This document shows, piece by piece, positions 23,701-32,338 of a DNA stretch of 64,000 bases; within the stretch, counting starts at the first letter, position 1; the number at the start of each line of letters is the position of its first letter. Source of the DNA: Psococerastis gibbosa (lineage: Eukaryota > Arthropoda > Insecta > Psocodea > Psocidae); contig OZ020488.1 in NCBI GenBank assembly GCA_963971405.1, positions 11,101,261 through 11,165,260 of the forward strand, in the 5' to 3' direction. A program made the position numbers and the translations under genes. The notes beneath the pieces are model-generated. The model worked only from the letters and a program-made list of their open reading frames with translations, did not search any database and was not told where the DNA came from.

Positions 23701-26700
23701 TATCATTTCATTACATTCAGTTAGGCAAAACTATAAAATAGTAATGCATGGCATGTTTACTAGGTTAAACAAATGAAAAACTCCTAGTTAGTGGTAAAAC
23801 GGCACAACAACAGAGTACCTATGTGAGCAACCGCATTTTACCGGGTGACAACTAACGGTCGTAACTGATGTCACAAAATGTTCGTCTTTTTTTGCGGCAC
23901 ACCTACAGACCCTTTACGGCACACCGGTTGAGAAACGCTGCAATAGAGGGAGATGGAGAGGAAAACCAAGGAAAAGAAGATACAGAAACCAAATTGAGGA
24001 AGATCTCAGGAGAGTAGAACTGGAACACTGAGTGATCAGAAGTGGAGGGGCAGGATGGAGTGGAGGAGGCTCACATATCACGCCCGAACAGCTGGAGCTG
24101 GAATATTGATGATATGTTAAAAACACAACGCAGCAAATGTTATCATTCCTTCAGCACTTACCAGGACTTGAGAACGAGATAACGCTGAAACTTCTTTCCA
24201 ATACCATTTTGAAATTCCGTAGCTAGTTTTTGTACACGTTCATATTGCTCATCGCCCAGAAGCGGACGTACGCTTCGCAGGTACTGCAACAAAAATCAAT
24301 TGAAAACGTGGCTTAAACGAAGAGGTACCTCCAAGAGTTAAGAGTGTACAGCCCGTAGGAAAGTGGCAGCCCAAAATTTAATACTTTTTATTTTTTATTT
24401 AATTAACTAAGCATGTTATTAAAGATTTAGCTCATCAAAGTTGTAGAAGACTACTTCATGCATCATATTATAAAATAGTTTTAATTTTCGAAATTGTAGT
24501 TTTTTTATAAAATCGATTATACGTGAAAAGTTATTGTTAATCAAATATTTGCATGTTTATGAAAAAACTACAATTTCGAAAATTAAAACTATTTTATAAT
24601 ATGATGCATGAAGTAGTCTTCTACAACTTTGATGAGCTAAATCTTTAATAACATGCGACGGAGCAGCAGTAAAGCAGTTTCACAGCGGTAAACATTTGGG
24701 AACAGTAAAGGTCTAAGGGTCCATTACTGTAGAAGTGGGATGTACATAACTCGCCTAACATATTCGATACTTAGCTACTCCCTAATCCGTCTGGGTGTCT
24801 AGTTCCTGAGCATGGGATGTTTTTGTTCCGGATCAGTTTATATCTTCTAAATATCAGAGTGAACATAGGCTACGACGTTTAAAGAGTAGGATTTACCTTT
24901 GATGAATATCAATGCAGTGCAAGCCATAGGCCGGCGACATACTATCCCTTATCACCGTCCCGCCAAAAGGGACAGGTTTAAAGGGATGGCATGAAGGCAT
25001 GGAGCCTAATGAGCGTGGTCACACTGTTCCGGTGGTGCTGCGGCAGGGTATGTAACCGGACACGGGGCAAATAAATAAACGTTGAGTGAGGCAAGATAGC
25101 ATTTCAACACATGCCACAATGTAACTTGAGTAAGAGAGATCAAGAGTATAAAATACTAGTCAGCCATTTTTAATCGGTCCCACCGGACAGTGTGGCAGCG
25201 TCGTGTCTTCCCGCCAGAATGCATCCCTCTCAGCCGCATACGGCAAAAAAGGATAGCATGTCTCCGGCATTCCATCTAACACAGGTGCAAACATTGTTTG
25301 CCAAACAATTGCGAGAATGGACGTAGGCAAGAAGAATTTACATTAAAGAAGGAAAGGTATGTATTGCTATCCGTAATAAGGCACACCATTACGCTATAGT
25401 AAATCAGCATTTAGAGTACGGCGCTAACACGCTGACATCTTTACATTATTGCTTGAATGTCCACAAATTGATGGCATCCATTTTATTTCTTCTCAATGTT
25501 TGTCCTTAAGAGGAACCTGACCGTGATATAGAATAACGGTAAAATCAGTTCGTTTATATTTTCTATTTAATTTAATATGGGAGCAATAAAGATTTGGTAA
25601 TAAGGTATATTAAGAGTGTACAGCCCGTAGGAAAGTGGCAGCCCGAAATTTAATTCTTTTTATTTTTTATTTAATTAACTAAGCATGTTATTAAAGATTT
25701 GGCTCATCAAAGTTGTAGAAGACTACTTCATGCATCATATAATAAGGTATTTTTAGTTTTCGAAATTGTAGTTTTTTTATAAAATCGATTATACGTGAAA
25801 AGTTATTGTTAATCAAATATTTGCATGTTTATGAAAAAACTACAATTTCGAAAATTAAAACTATTTTATAATATGATGCATGAAGTAGTCTTCTACAACT
25901 TTGATGAGCTAAATCTTTAATAACATGCTTAGTTAATTAAATAAAAAATAAAAAGTATTAAATTTCGGGCTGCCAAATTTCTACGGGCTGTACACTCTTA
26001 AAAGGATAAATTATGAATCATTCAAGAATATCCGTGAAACATGTTAGTACAGAAGGAAAAACATTAATAGTAGCCAATAATTTGTCCAGACTCTACTAGA
26101 ATATGCTCCTCATCGGTTATATTGCGCACTATACCAGAATGTCCAATTCGACAAACTGTATGGGTAAACTTCAAGCGTCCCCTATAGGTTATTTCGAGGT
26201 TGCTTCAATCAATCAACCAAACAAAAAATTGAAATAAATAAGAATGCCAAGTGATCTAGCAATGGCTGCATGTATAGCCGCCATTTTAGATTTCTATAGG
26301 AAAGATTGACTTACCCTAGTAACGGTCTCATTTAGCGGCGGGACGAAGAGCTTGGGGAGAGAGCCCTGGTAACTGTACAGCATGGGCCTGCCAAACGCAG
26401 TGAGCACCTTCACAGCCGCCAGCCAGACTTTAGTCCGCAGTGATATCGTCCGGCCTTTACCTCTCTCTTCGAACATCCAACCTGCATACATATTTTGGTT
26501 TTCATCCTATGAACGTGTGATACATACTAACTAGTGTTCTATGAAGCCGACTTCAATGGCAATGTGGTAGCGTGCTTGTACTTGTGCGAGGCTCTACACG
26601 CTATGTACTAACCTACAGAGACGACTGAAGAAGTCAATCGGATACATTTTTATTCTCAATGAGGTTCTGTAGGGACAGTTTTGGTCACTAGGTTCGCTGA

Positions 26701-29700
26701 CGACAAACCGATATCCATATTATTCAAAATGGCCGCCGTTTGCATGTGAAAACTAAGATCTTAGCATCTAATTAATTCTTTTAATACTTTTTATAATATT
26801 TTTACTATGCCTCGACCTTATTTCGCTGCATATAATTTAATATATATATTCTCCATGACTTATAGAAAAATATAATATAATACAAGAAACAATATCCGCA
26901 ACCCATTCAGTTGCTAAGGAGACATGTCGGCAGTGGTAAGTAGGCTACTCGGGCTGATTACGCTCAATGTGCCATCTAGGTAATATAGATAGTTGAGATA
27001 CCACTATAACTACCTATCACGTCCTTCTAAAAACTGTAATTCTTCCAGTAAAAATATAAAAATGTCTTGAGAACTGCGCTGATCTAGGTTGCGATCATCA
27101 GCGCCCAGATCATAGCATGACAAAGTGTTTAAAGTCATGGCAGTTGCAGTCTATGTAGTAATAATAATAAAAGCAATGTCTTTAAGGACTTTTTATGGAT
27201 CTAGCCCTATTAGTAGTAGTAGTGTTCGTCGGGTTAATAACGACTTAGGCCTCATATTTGGGCCCATAGAGCGACCCCGACTTGACTGTCCTACGCCAGC
27301 CCATAGGACAGTGGACCTCCTGATTATAGTGGATTCCGAACCACTTGGGAAACGCAGTGAAGTCACACGATTAGTTCGGAGGTGACCAGGACAAGCCCTA
27401 TCATGTTTCCCTACCGGCACTGTGCACACGACCAAGTTATCTGCAGCTTTGAACCTGCTCTGGTCCGCTGGATCCAACTTGGTATGGCGGCCGGTACCTA
27501 GCCCTATCGGTCCTTTGCCCATTACCAATGACCCTATGGATTTCGGACATTATGTATATTGTTTCCGTAAGAATTTTGGTCATAGGCAAACTGGCATAAG
27601 CCCTCGATGCCAACCTACACCGGCTACAAGCGATAATGGACAAGCTGACCACTGACGCAATATAACAGGCAAAAGCATGACTAAACCAAGTACAGATACG
27701 GGTCAAGCAGAAAAAAACTTAAAGGCCCTTACCTTTGTACATAAATAGGAGTTTATGTAAATATCGTATAATATGTATACAGAGGATCCACCATAAAAAT
27801 CCAACAATACAAGCAGCTATGAATTGCCATTGCATAGAATCTCTGTAACACAAACACACTAATTCAAATCAAATATACCTAATTATTTCCAAAGAAACCA
27901 TTACAGCATGTCGTACCTTAGACAATATTACTCTAGACACGCCATGTTAGAATTTCCGAGAGACCAACATAAAATGACGCCACACACCGGCAAAAGCGCA
28001 AAAGCAGCTTGCTTTCAGAGGCGTGAACCAATTATTTTTATAAGTTTTGTTTAGTTAATTAATTAATTGGAATGAGAGAACATTTTTTAGCTTTGGTAAA
28101 ACTTATTTAATATTCAAATATTCAATTAGAAACTTTTAACGATCAGTTCATTAAATTTTGAAGAAAAAAAAAACAATTAGTCTACAACAAAGTCATCCGC
28201 TGGCAAAAGATAAACATAATGTTGGTGCCCCAACTTTCTCATGCAGTGCATCTAGAATGCCGTGCCTAGAGTATTAAGAGTCGTACAACACAGTGATTTT
28301 GGTCTCATTACGTCCTCTGATACCTTATTATTATTAATATTTTTCTTCATGTAATGTAAAGTTTAATATTTCCTGAATATCACCAAAATGGATATAGTAG
28401 CCTCTTGTTGGCATGAGCATCAGCCTTTTAATTAGTCACTAAAGCTTTTATCAAAGTACCGGTTGATGTGGAAACTTGTGGCGACGAATTTGACACAGAG
28501 GTCAATATACCGGCCCGACAAGGTGGAGGGTTGAGTTTAAATTTTGTTTCTGTTCATTTTTTTATACCTTTCTTTCTCTATGGTAACTGGTAAACCTGGA
28601 TTGAGGCACCCTAGTGCTCATCCTAAGATGGAGGCCTGGGTTGGAATTCCGTTTCTGCTTATTTTTTTTAGATCTTCCTTTCTCTATGGTAACTGGTAAA
28701 CCTGGATTGAGGCACCATGTATTGCTAGTGTTCATCCTAAGATGGAGGCCTGGGTTGGAGTTCAGTTTCTGTTTATTTTTTTAGATCTTCCTTTCTCTAT
28801 GGTAACTGGTAAACCTGGATAGAAACACCATGTATTACTAGTGCTCCTCCTATCTACCAGTACTAGAAGATGGAAACCTCGGAAGTGGCGAAGACACCAG
28901 AGGGATTTCTTATCTCGACAGTACTATAGGAATTTCCACTTACTTGGGTAAATGAGGTTGGACTCGCTCTAAAAGCCCTCCAGGAACTCTGTAGCCCATA
29001 AAGTTGAAAGCTGCAAGAATCGCCACTGTTATCCAATAGCTTTCGATGCTGGCAGGATAGACGCCATTCTTGATGCCATTCTGCAAAAAGACCATTAACC
29101 AGTGAGTCATTACTTAGTTTTAATTTACTTATACTGCGCCTTATCCGCACGGAGGGTCGGCGGCCCGACAGCAGCGTTTCCACACAGTCCTGTTCTGTGT
29201 GTCTCAGGTTGAGAGCCCCAAACTTCTCGTATCTCAGGCGATCTTTCTTCCCAGTGTAACTTCCGGCCTCCCTGGTGATTTTCCTCCTAGTATCTCCCGG
29301 TTCATTACTTTTTTTGACTATGCTGTTGTAGTTTCTACGTAGTGAGTCAGTAATGCCTACAATTTACCTGAAATTTAGCAGTCACCGACGCAGTCAAGAG
29401 CTGCACCATGCACCAACAAAATTAGCAGTACACGGATTCAACCTCAATGTTGCGGACCGTGACTGTATGTGTGATGTGCGAAAATCAGGGTCCAAAATAC
29501 CTAATTGCGTGGTGTCCCCAGGGGTAAGATCTATTGCATCCTACGCCACCATGTCTGAGACAATGACCAGTTTGCCACCGGCACAGAACCGCACCTAGTG
29601 ATGTTCTGCTTTCTGATTTTGTGCTGAGGACTTCCTAGGGGAATTTCCATTCATCTTCTTCACCTTAGCCTCTTGCCTTGATTACGTTCATTAACGACGG

Positions 29701-30370
29701 GCCTCTTTAACATACACGGCAACATGACTTACTTCCGTTCCTAGATCCTTACGGAGTTATTATATCTCTCCGTTGAGGTCCAGCAGGCTGATCACGGCGA
29801 TTATAATACCGGGATTTATTTAATCACTGGTATTAAAAATGTAAACAAGATCGACTTCGATGGCCAGGTGGTAACGTGTTTGGACTTGTGCGAGTCTTTA
29901 CACGCCATGCAATCGGAGACGTGTCGTACTCATCACGGGTAATAACCTACAGAGGCGACTGAAAAGGTCAATCGGATACATTCATTAAATTGTTTGTATA
30001 CGATTTATCTTTTTTTAATAAAAAAAAAAAAGATAATTTTATAATGGAAAGTGCTATTCAAAATTTGTTTGTTTAGATTTTTAATACCAGGGATTAAATA
30101 AACCCGGTATTGTAATCGCCATGATCAGGCTGCTGGTCGGCCCATGGCAGCAAATTAAACGTGTAAGCGCTAGTATTTTACGTCTCAGAATTAATGATGT
30201 TTAAAAGTGGTGCAGCTATGTTGACGTACCTTGAACCTGGCCAGCCGCTTCTTCCACGACCTAACTCCCGAAGCCCAGACGACGTTGAGGACCTCCTTGT
30301 CGAAGTTAACGTCCCAGCCCTCGTGCGTGACAGAGAACGAAAACGCCACAGCAGAGTGGGCTTCTGCCAT
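11731..30370 (-). CDS. CPT1: Carnitine O-palmitoyltransferase 1, 15 coding exons, complete
   Basis: Outer mitochondrial membrane enzyme that moves long-chain acyl groups from CoA to carnitine, the malonyl-CoA-controlled entry step of fatty-acid oxidation. Minus-strand coding exons: 30230-30370, 28944-29080, 27733-27842, 26315-26481, 24162-24283, 23090-23291, 22041-22240, 21191-21503, 20325-20350, then 17606-17674 (10A) or 19371-19442 (10B), 16526-16640, 15964-16098, 15119-15382, 13662-13892, 11731-11841. They join without a frame break into 780 aa (10A) or 781 aa (10B); human CPT1A has 773. The N-terminus [15 protein letters not shown] keeps Glu3 and His5, linked to malonyl-CoA sensitivity in the mammalian enzyme. 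Two membrane segments lie at about 62-80 and 98-118. Catalytic motif NAEHSWADAP has His471. [12 protein letters not shown] is in the 264-nt exon, and LSTSQTP (Ser684-Thr-Ser686) plus [16 protein letters not shown] in the 231-nt exon. All junctions are GT-AG. Introns are full of MITEs and LINE pieces. Confidence 0.97.
12190..12262 (-). mobile_element. SINE family F, partial copy 1
   Basis: The stretch reading CCTAGCGGAGTTAGGGTTAT matches the tail portion of the fuller copy at 46650-46855 and, reversed, 60396-60500. Only the 3' part is present. It lies in CPT1 intron 14. Confidence 0.55.
12642..13104. mobile_element. PIF/Harbinger-type MITE, 463 bp, TAA duplication
   Basis: Starts GGCGCTTATTCCGCAAACGT and ends with the inverted form, flanked by TAA at 12639-12641 and 13105-13107. 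The interior includes the shared ACTCTATGCCATAGTTAAAA and GGCGTCATGGGATATGTTAA blocks. An open frame inside (12858-13085) is low-complexity and not a gene. Lies in the last CPT1 intron. Confidence 0.8.
13190..13625. repeat. Dispersed repeat next to the CPT1 exon 14 donor, copy 1
   Basis: The block from GGCGGGAGCCATAATAT through TTGATAACGGTCT recurs at about 15715-15955. In this copy a palindromic MITE (13326-13496) splits it; the other copy is uninterrupted. Its right end stops about 35 bp short of the exon 14 splice donor at 13661. It contains two tandem CTTGTGCAGGCTACAC units. Family unknown. Confidence 0.7.
13326..13496. mobile_element. Palindromic CAG/CTG MITE, copy 2, with known empty site
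   Basis: Starts CAGCCTGATCGAGGCGATTA and ends CGCCTCGATCAGACTG. CTG flanks both sides (13323-13325 and 13497-13499). The homologous repeat near 15834 reads TACCTGGACC with one CTG and no insert. That makes a 3-bp CTG target duplication here. Confidence 0.8.
14082..14401. mobile_element. PIF/Harbinger-type MITE, composite, ATA duplication
   Basis: Starts GGCGGGTATTCCACCGACC. An internal inverted end lies at 14330. After it a second arm (GTCTTGAATGTCTGCTACCA) leads to another inverted end at 14401. ATA at 14079-14081 and 14402-14404 flanks the whole. This is a chimera of inner and outer elements like the nested pair at 1304-1698, with one outer arm lost. Confidence 0.7.
14760..15010 (-). mobile_element. 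SINE-like family C, copy 2 (reverse)
   Basis: Reverse complement of the 37255-37630 copy over CCCTGTCAGCCTGGCAGGGG and the heart of the element. The tail end is near 14775. It lies in CPT1 intron 13, just before the 15119 splice donor region. Confidence 0.6.
15715..15955. repeat. Dispersed repeat next to the CPT1 exon 12 donor, copy 2 (empty site)
   Basis: Homologous to 13190-13625 but without the palindromic MITE, giving the pre-insertion sequence of that site. The right end stops about 10 bp from the exon 12 donor (GTATGT starting at 15963 on the minus strand). Confidence 0.7.
16336..16475 (-). mobile_element. SINE family A, copy 2 (reverse)
   Basis: Reverse copy beginning CAGTCGCCTCTGTAG, with a short internal insertion reading GCCCCTGCCTCTAATG relative to the copy at 31331. 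Lies in CPT1 intron 11, close to the 16526 exon end. Confidence 0.55.
16839..17223. mobile_element. Palindromic CAG/CTG MITE, diverged subfamily, 385 bp
   Basis: Ends are CAGCCCTATTATGG and its inverse, with subterminal TTTGGGATTAACATAACACC and CCGGGGTTTATT repeated inverted on the right. It resembles the CAGCCTGATCGAGG family in end sequence and spacing but not in the rest. Lies in CPT1 intron 10. Confidence 0.7.
17606..17674 (-). CDS. CPT1: CPT1 alternative exon 10A
   Basis: 69 nt encoding [20 protein letters not shown] then AP and the first two bases of Arg. The acceptor is TTCTGTTTAG; the donor is CG then GTATGC, a weak one. The first base completes the Trp codon begun in the 26-nt exon 9. 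ADAP is the conserved motif right after the catalytic His-Ser-Trp; its Pro is equivalent to human CPT1A Pro479. The frame matches exon 11, which opens with A TAC ACT. Confidence 0.88.
19040..19200 (-). repeat. Decayed tandem duplicate of part of exon 10B and its 3' flank
   Basis: About 19040-19200 repeats 19270-19400 (shared pieces TATACCATCCAACAC, CATCGCGG, GAAGCAA, GCAAACTGGGC). In the minus-strand copy the end of the exon reads GCCCAGTTTTGCGATACTTG, so the donor GT is lost, and the 5' half of the exon (ADA...HMWE) is absent. It is a non-functional third partial copy, showing that the locus duplicates in tandem. Confidence 0.65.
19371..19442 (-). CDS. CPT1: CPT1 alternative exon 10B
   Basis: 72 nt encoding [20 protein letters not shown] then PSL and the first two bases of Arg. 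The acceptor is GTTTGACAG; the donor is CG then GTATTT. Phases at both ends equal those of 10A. Nine of the first eleven residues match 10A (ADA.VMAH.WE), then the two diverge fully. The ADAP proline is Ala here. It lies upstream of 10A in the transcript. Splicing both keeps the frame too, so exclusivity is a prediction from analogy with insects and not forced by phase. Confidence 0.82.
19690..20210 (+). mobile_element. LINE remnant: RNase H end and C-terminal region
   Basis: Plus strand reads [17 protein letters not shown] (the end of a LINE RNase H domain) and after a Harbinger MITE insertion (19827-19920) continues toward [18 protein letters not shown], a Cys/His block typical after RNase H. 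Several frame breaks. Lies in the CPT1 intron between exon 9 and 10B. Confidence 0.65.
19827..19920. mobile_element. PIF/Harbinger-type MITE, 94 bp, TAA duplication
   Basis: Starts GGCGGAGATTCCACCGACCT and ends GAGGTCGGTGGAATCCCCGCC, flanked by TAA at 19824-19826 and 19921-19923. It split a LINE fragment, so it is younger than that fragment. Confidence 0.85.
20325..20350 (-). CDS. CPT1: CPT1 exon 9, 26-nt microexon with the catalytic histidine
   Basis: Minus strand CTAG then 26 nt encoding VGFNAEHS plus TG of the Trp codon, then GTAAGT. The His is residue 471 (human His473), the general base of carnitine acyltransferases. The preceding exon ends in phase 0 (SNGR), so the protein reads [14 protein letters not shown]. 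It is far too short to show as an open frame. Confidence 0.9.
20800..21015. repeat. Dispersed repeat pair, copy 1
   Basis: ATGGATTTCGGGCATTAT through CAAGCGATAATGGACAAGCT and GCATGACTTTACC recurs at about 27505-27700 in the same orientation. Unclassified; both copies lie in CPT1 introns. Confidence 0.6.
22322..22600 (+). mobile_element. LINE remnant: end of RNase H domain
   Basis: Reads [20 protein letters not shown], the conserved His/Asp end of a LINE RNase H, then basic sequence without clear motif. It is next to a head-to-head pair of tRNA-like SINE pieces. Dead fragment in CPT1 intron 6. Confidence 0.6.
22600..22800. mobile_element. SINE family E, two tRNA-like copies head to head
   Basis: Left copy (reverse) has GGATTCGAATCC-like B box and CTTAACCGC A box region; the right copy (forward, from about 22712) reads AGCGGTTAAGACGACTCCCC then GATCGTTGGTTAAAATCCC. 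A (GACG)n stretch separates them. A third copy is at 63300-63395. The two arms can pair as a hairpin about 90 bp long. Confidence 0.65.
23636..23940. mobile_element. hAT MITE, 305 bp
   Basis: TIRs CAGCGTTTCTCAATC and GGTTGAGAAACGCTG are classic hAT ends. Flanking octamers are ATATAGAG (23628-23635) and CAATAGAG (23941-23948), six of eight identical. The interior has repeated CGGCACAC. It has no coding capacity and lies in CPT1 intron 5. Confidence 0.85.
23946..24115 (+). mobile_element. LINE C-terminal remnant
   Basis: Reads [20 protein letters not shown] then a short tail with [18 protein letters not shown]. Basic arginine-rich sequence followed by EEDL is usual at the end of RTE-like and related LINE proteins. 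An in-frame stop interrupts it. Confidence 0.55.
24342..24655. mobile_element. Palindromic TTAA MITE, copy 1 (right end lost)
   Basis: Begins GAGTGTACAGCCCGTAGG after TTAA (24338-24341). Inverted arms carry TTGTAGAAGACTACTTCATG and its reverse. It breaks off at AATAACATGCGACGG, about 70 bp before the expected end. Confidence 0.75.
25614..25997. mobile_element. Palindromic TTAA MITE, copy 2 (complete, 384 bp)
   Basis: TIR GAGTGTACAGCCCGTAG on both ends, flanked by TTAA at 25610-25613 and 25998-26001. Arms of about 130 bp pair; the centre is AT-rich. TTAA targets suggest piggyBac or another TTAA superfamily, but the TIR does not start with the usual piggyBac CCY, so I leave it unassigned. Confidence 0.82.
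26545..26652 (+). mobile_element. SINE family A, copy 3
   Basis: GCCGACTTCAATGGCAATGT through GTCAATCGGATACATTTTTA. Lies in CPT1 intron 3. Confidence 0.6.
26655..26880. repeat. Dispersed repeat, inverted partner at 59400-59600
   Basis: AATATGGATATCG-type sequence with GGCGGCCATTTTCAATAATA (59-kb sense) is present here as the reverse complement, followed by CTAATTAATTCTTTTAATAC and GCATATAATTTAATATATAT. The two copies are about 33 kb apart in opposite orientation. Unclassified. Confidence 0.6.
27205..27500 (-). mobile_element. SINE-like family C, copy 3 (reverse)
   Basis: Reverse copy of 2443-2865 lacking its 130-bp extra piece; the trinucleotide tail (TAGTAGTAGTAG) is at the left end. Lies in CPT1 intron 3. 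Confidence 0.65.
27505..27700. repeat. Dispersed repeat pair, copy 2
   Basis: Partner of 20800-21015 (ATGGATTTCGGACATTATGT through CAAGCGATAATGGACAAGCT). Ends shortly before CPT1 exon 3. Confidence 0.6.
28540..28850. repeat. Tandem repeat, about 2.5 units of roughly 110-120 bp
   Basis: Three starts of CTATGGTAACTGGTAAACCT (near 28577, 28683, 28796) with following CTAAGATGGAGGCCTGGGTT. Units differ by small indels. Lies in CPT1 intron 2 just before exon 2's donor. Confidence 0.85.
29784..30132. mobile_element. Palindromic CAG/CTG MITE, copy 3, split by a SINE
   Basis: Starts CAGGCTGATCACGGCGATTA, ends with the inverted form. At 29852-30029 a family A SINE interrupts it; other copies show GTAAACAAGATAATTTTATA unbroken at this point. 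Lies in CPT1 intron 1. Confidence 0.8.
29852..30029 (+). mobile_element. SINE family A, copy 4, inside a MITE
   Basis: CGACTTCGATGGCCAGGTGG head, ends in an A run. AAGAT flanks both sides (29847-29851 and 30030-30034), a 5-bp or slightly longer target duplication. Best-preserved A-box-like head of the family. Confidence 0.75.
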
Positions 30371-30385
30371 CTTGGCTTCTTAATT
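30371..30385 (-). other. CPT1: CPT1 5' UTR part of the first coding exon, with acceptor
   Basis: A clean acceptor (TTGTTGTTGCAG) ends at 30386, leaving AATTAAGAAGCCAAG before the ATG. So at least one non-coding exon lies farther upstream on the minus strand. An acceptor at this spot fixes the ATG at 30368-30370 as the start; it matches the conserved MAEAH N-terminus. Confidence 0.8.
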
Positions 30386-31330
30386 CTGCAACAACAAAAA
30401 ATGAGTTTAAGCCGTTTACCAGAGTATAGTATTATAAATAATGCCGTAAAATATAAAAAAAAGAAATCTGAGAACCCCAGGACCGGCAAATTCCTAAAAT
30501 AGGCCCTAGCAACAATGCCAAAAATATCTGAAAACCCGACAGCGTCATTGGAAGGGCAAGGTTCAATAATAGTAATATGTCTCTATAGGCCAACAAGGAT
30601 GCTGGGAAATGGAAAGACGTAATTAGATTAATTACCAGATAACATTTGGAGTGATAAAGACTATACTTTAATGGAAGGATTATCTTTTACTTATCAAATC
30701 CACTTGAAGTCAACAAATAAATCACTCGAAACCATCAAAAAACAAGTGACACCCGGAACTACAGCATGCCATTATCTGCACATACTACTATAGTATATGG
30801 CACCTCAAAAATGTCTCCATAAAGGACTGTTCGAATTAATGCTATTAATGAGTATTTTTGGCATGTTTGCCAGTTAACAGCAAATTGGACACCCAGCACG
30901 CAATTAATTTTTACAAAGCCCCAAACATATGGCACTCCCAGGACATTGCCCACGGGGAAGACCCAATCTACCCTTCAAAAACTGTGGCCAGCTGATGTTA
31001 GTGCCGGCTACTTACTGCGTATTATAATGACCTATCGTCCACAGAACTGTTGCGGACAGATTCAAGTAGTTTTCCAGTAAAGCACCCTATAGATCTCTCT
31101 GTACCAGTCACTAAACTTGTCAGCAAAATCTTCTTTAACTTTTCCAGTACCGTTTTTCATTTCCCTATTGAAGAGGAAGGCGGGAAGGCGCAGGACCGAG
31201 AAGGATGATATGCAGGGAGTTGCTGCCAACCAATCGTTGAGATTGTGACCTCAGAGAGAGAGAGAGAGAGAGAGGACACCAAGGTCGAAGTGTGCATTTA
31301 TTTATTTTTTATTTTTAATAATAAGATTAA

Positions 31331-31487
31331 TCGCATACAAACAACTTAATGAATGTATCCGATTGACCTCTTCAGTCGCCTCTGTAGGTTAGTACCCGTG
31401 TTGAGTTACGACACGTCTCCGATCGCATGGCGTGTAAAGACTCGCACAAGTGCAAGCACGTTACCACCTGGCCATCGAAGTCGACTT
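31331..31487 (-). mobile_element. SINE family A, copy 5 (reverse)
   Basis: Reads GAATGTATCCGATTGACCTC at its left end and GGCCATCGAAGTCGAC at its right, the reverse of the 29852 copy. T/A-rich tail on the left. Confidence 0.65.
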
Positions 31488-31694
31488 TATTATCATATCA
31501 AATTAAAAACATTCAGGCTTAAGTTTGTTGGTTTGTTCAAGTTTTCAACACACTCAGAATAAGTTATAGGGCCCAATGGCCTTTGTCTATCCGGACAGTT
31601 GGCAAATAGCGAAGAATGTTGTCTAATACGTGTACATAAATTATGACGTTACAAGGAAAATACTAGATAATAGTCATATTTGTCTAGTATGGAG

Positions 31695-32338
31695 TAGACA
31701 GAACAACAAATAGAAATAGTCAACAACATACGCTCTTCCACAGGGAAAAGTTGAACTTAGACGAAAAGCTCGTAAATGGGAAGTCAACGCGGCAATCAAC
31801 AAAAAAAAAAGTATGTTGACCTCATTGAGATAGCGAGAAGGCCATTAGTAAATCACAGCACAGAGATCCTGTTATCGCCGTGACCGCATGATTCATCATT
31901 AAGAGCAAATGGAGCGAACTCCCGAACTATCCGTTTTTTGCACCTGATTTGTCATAAAATATCGATCGTAGAGTCGTAAATGAGATGTCATTAAGTAGAA
32001 TTAAGTAGAACAAATGGAAATAGTCAACAACATACGCTCTCCCAGAGGGAAAAATTGAGCTTAGAAGAAAAGCTCGTAGATAGAAAGTCAACGCGGCAAA
32101 CTACAAAAAGAGTATGTTGACCTCATTGAGATAGCGAGAAGGTCATAAGTAAATCACCGTACAGGGATCCTGTCATCGCTATGACCGCATGATTCATCAT
32201 TATTAGGCAAATGGAGCGAACCTCCGAACTACCCGTTTTTTGCACCTGATTTGTCATAAAATATCGATCGTAGAGCCATAGATGAGGTATCATTAAGCAG
32301 AACAAATAGAAATAGTCAACAACCCAGGGAAAAGTTGG
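31695..32338. repeat. Tandem array, about two units of roughly 300 bp
   Basis: GAAATAGTCAACAACATACG occurs near 31713 and 32017, with a third start near 32310 that breaks off. Units share TTGACCTCATTGAGATAGCG, GACCGCATGATTCATCATTA and ATAAAATATCGATCGTAGAG. Identity is high (few substitutions, some indels). No open frame runs through it; it looks like satellite DNA. Confidence 0.85.

Noticed and set aside
31695-32338. CRISPR-like or regulatory array
   Set aside because: Units are 300 bp, contiguous and without spacers, in a eukaryotic genome; plain tandem repeat.
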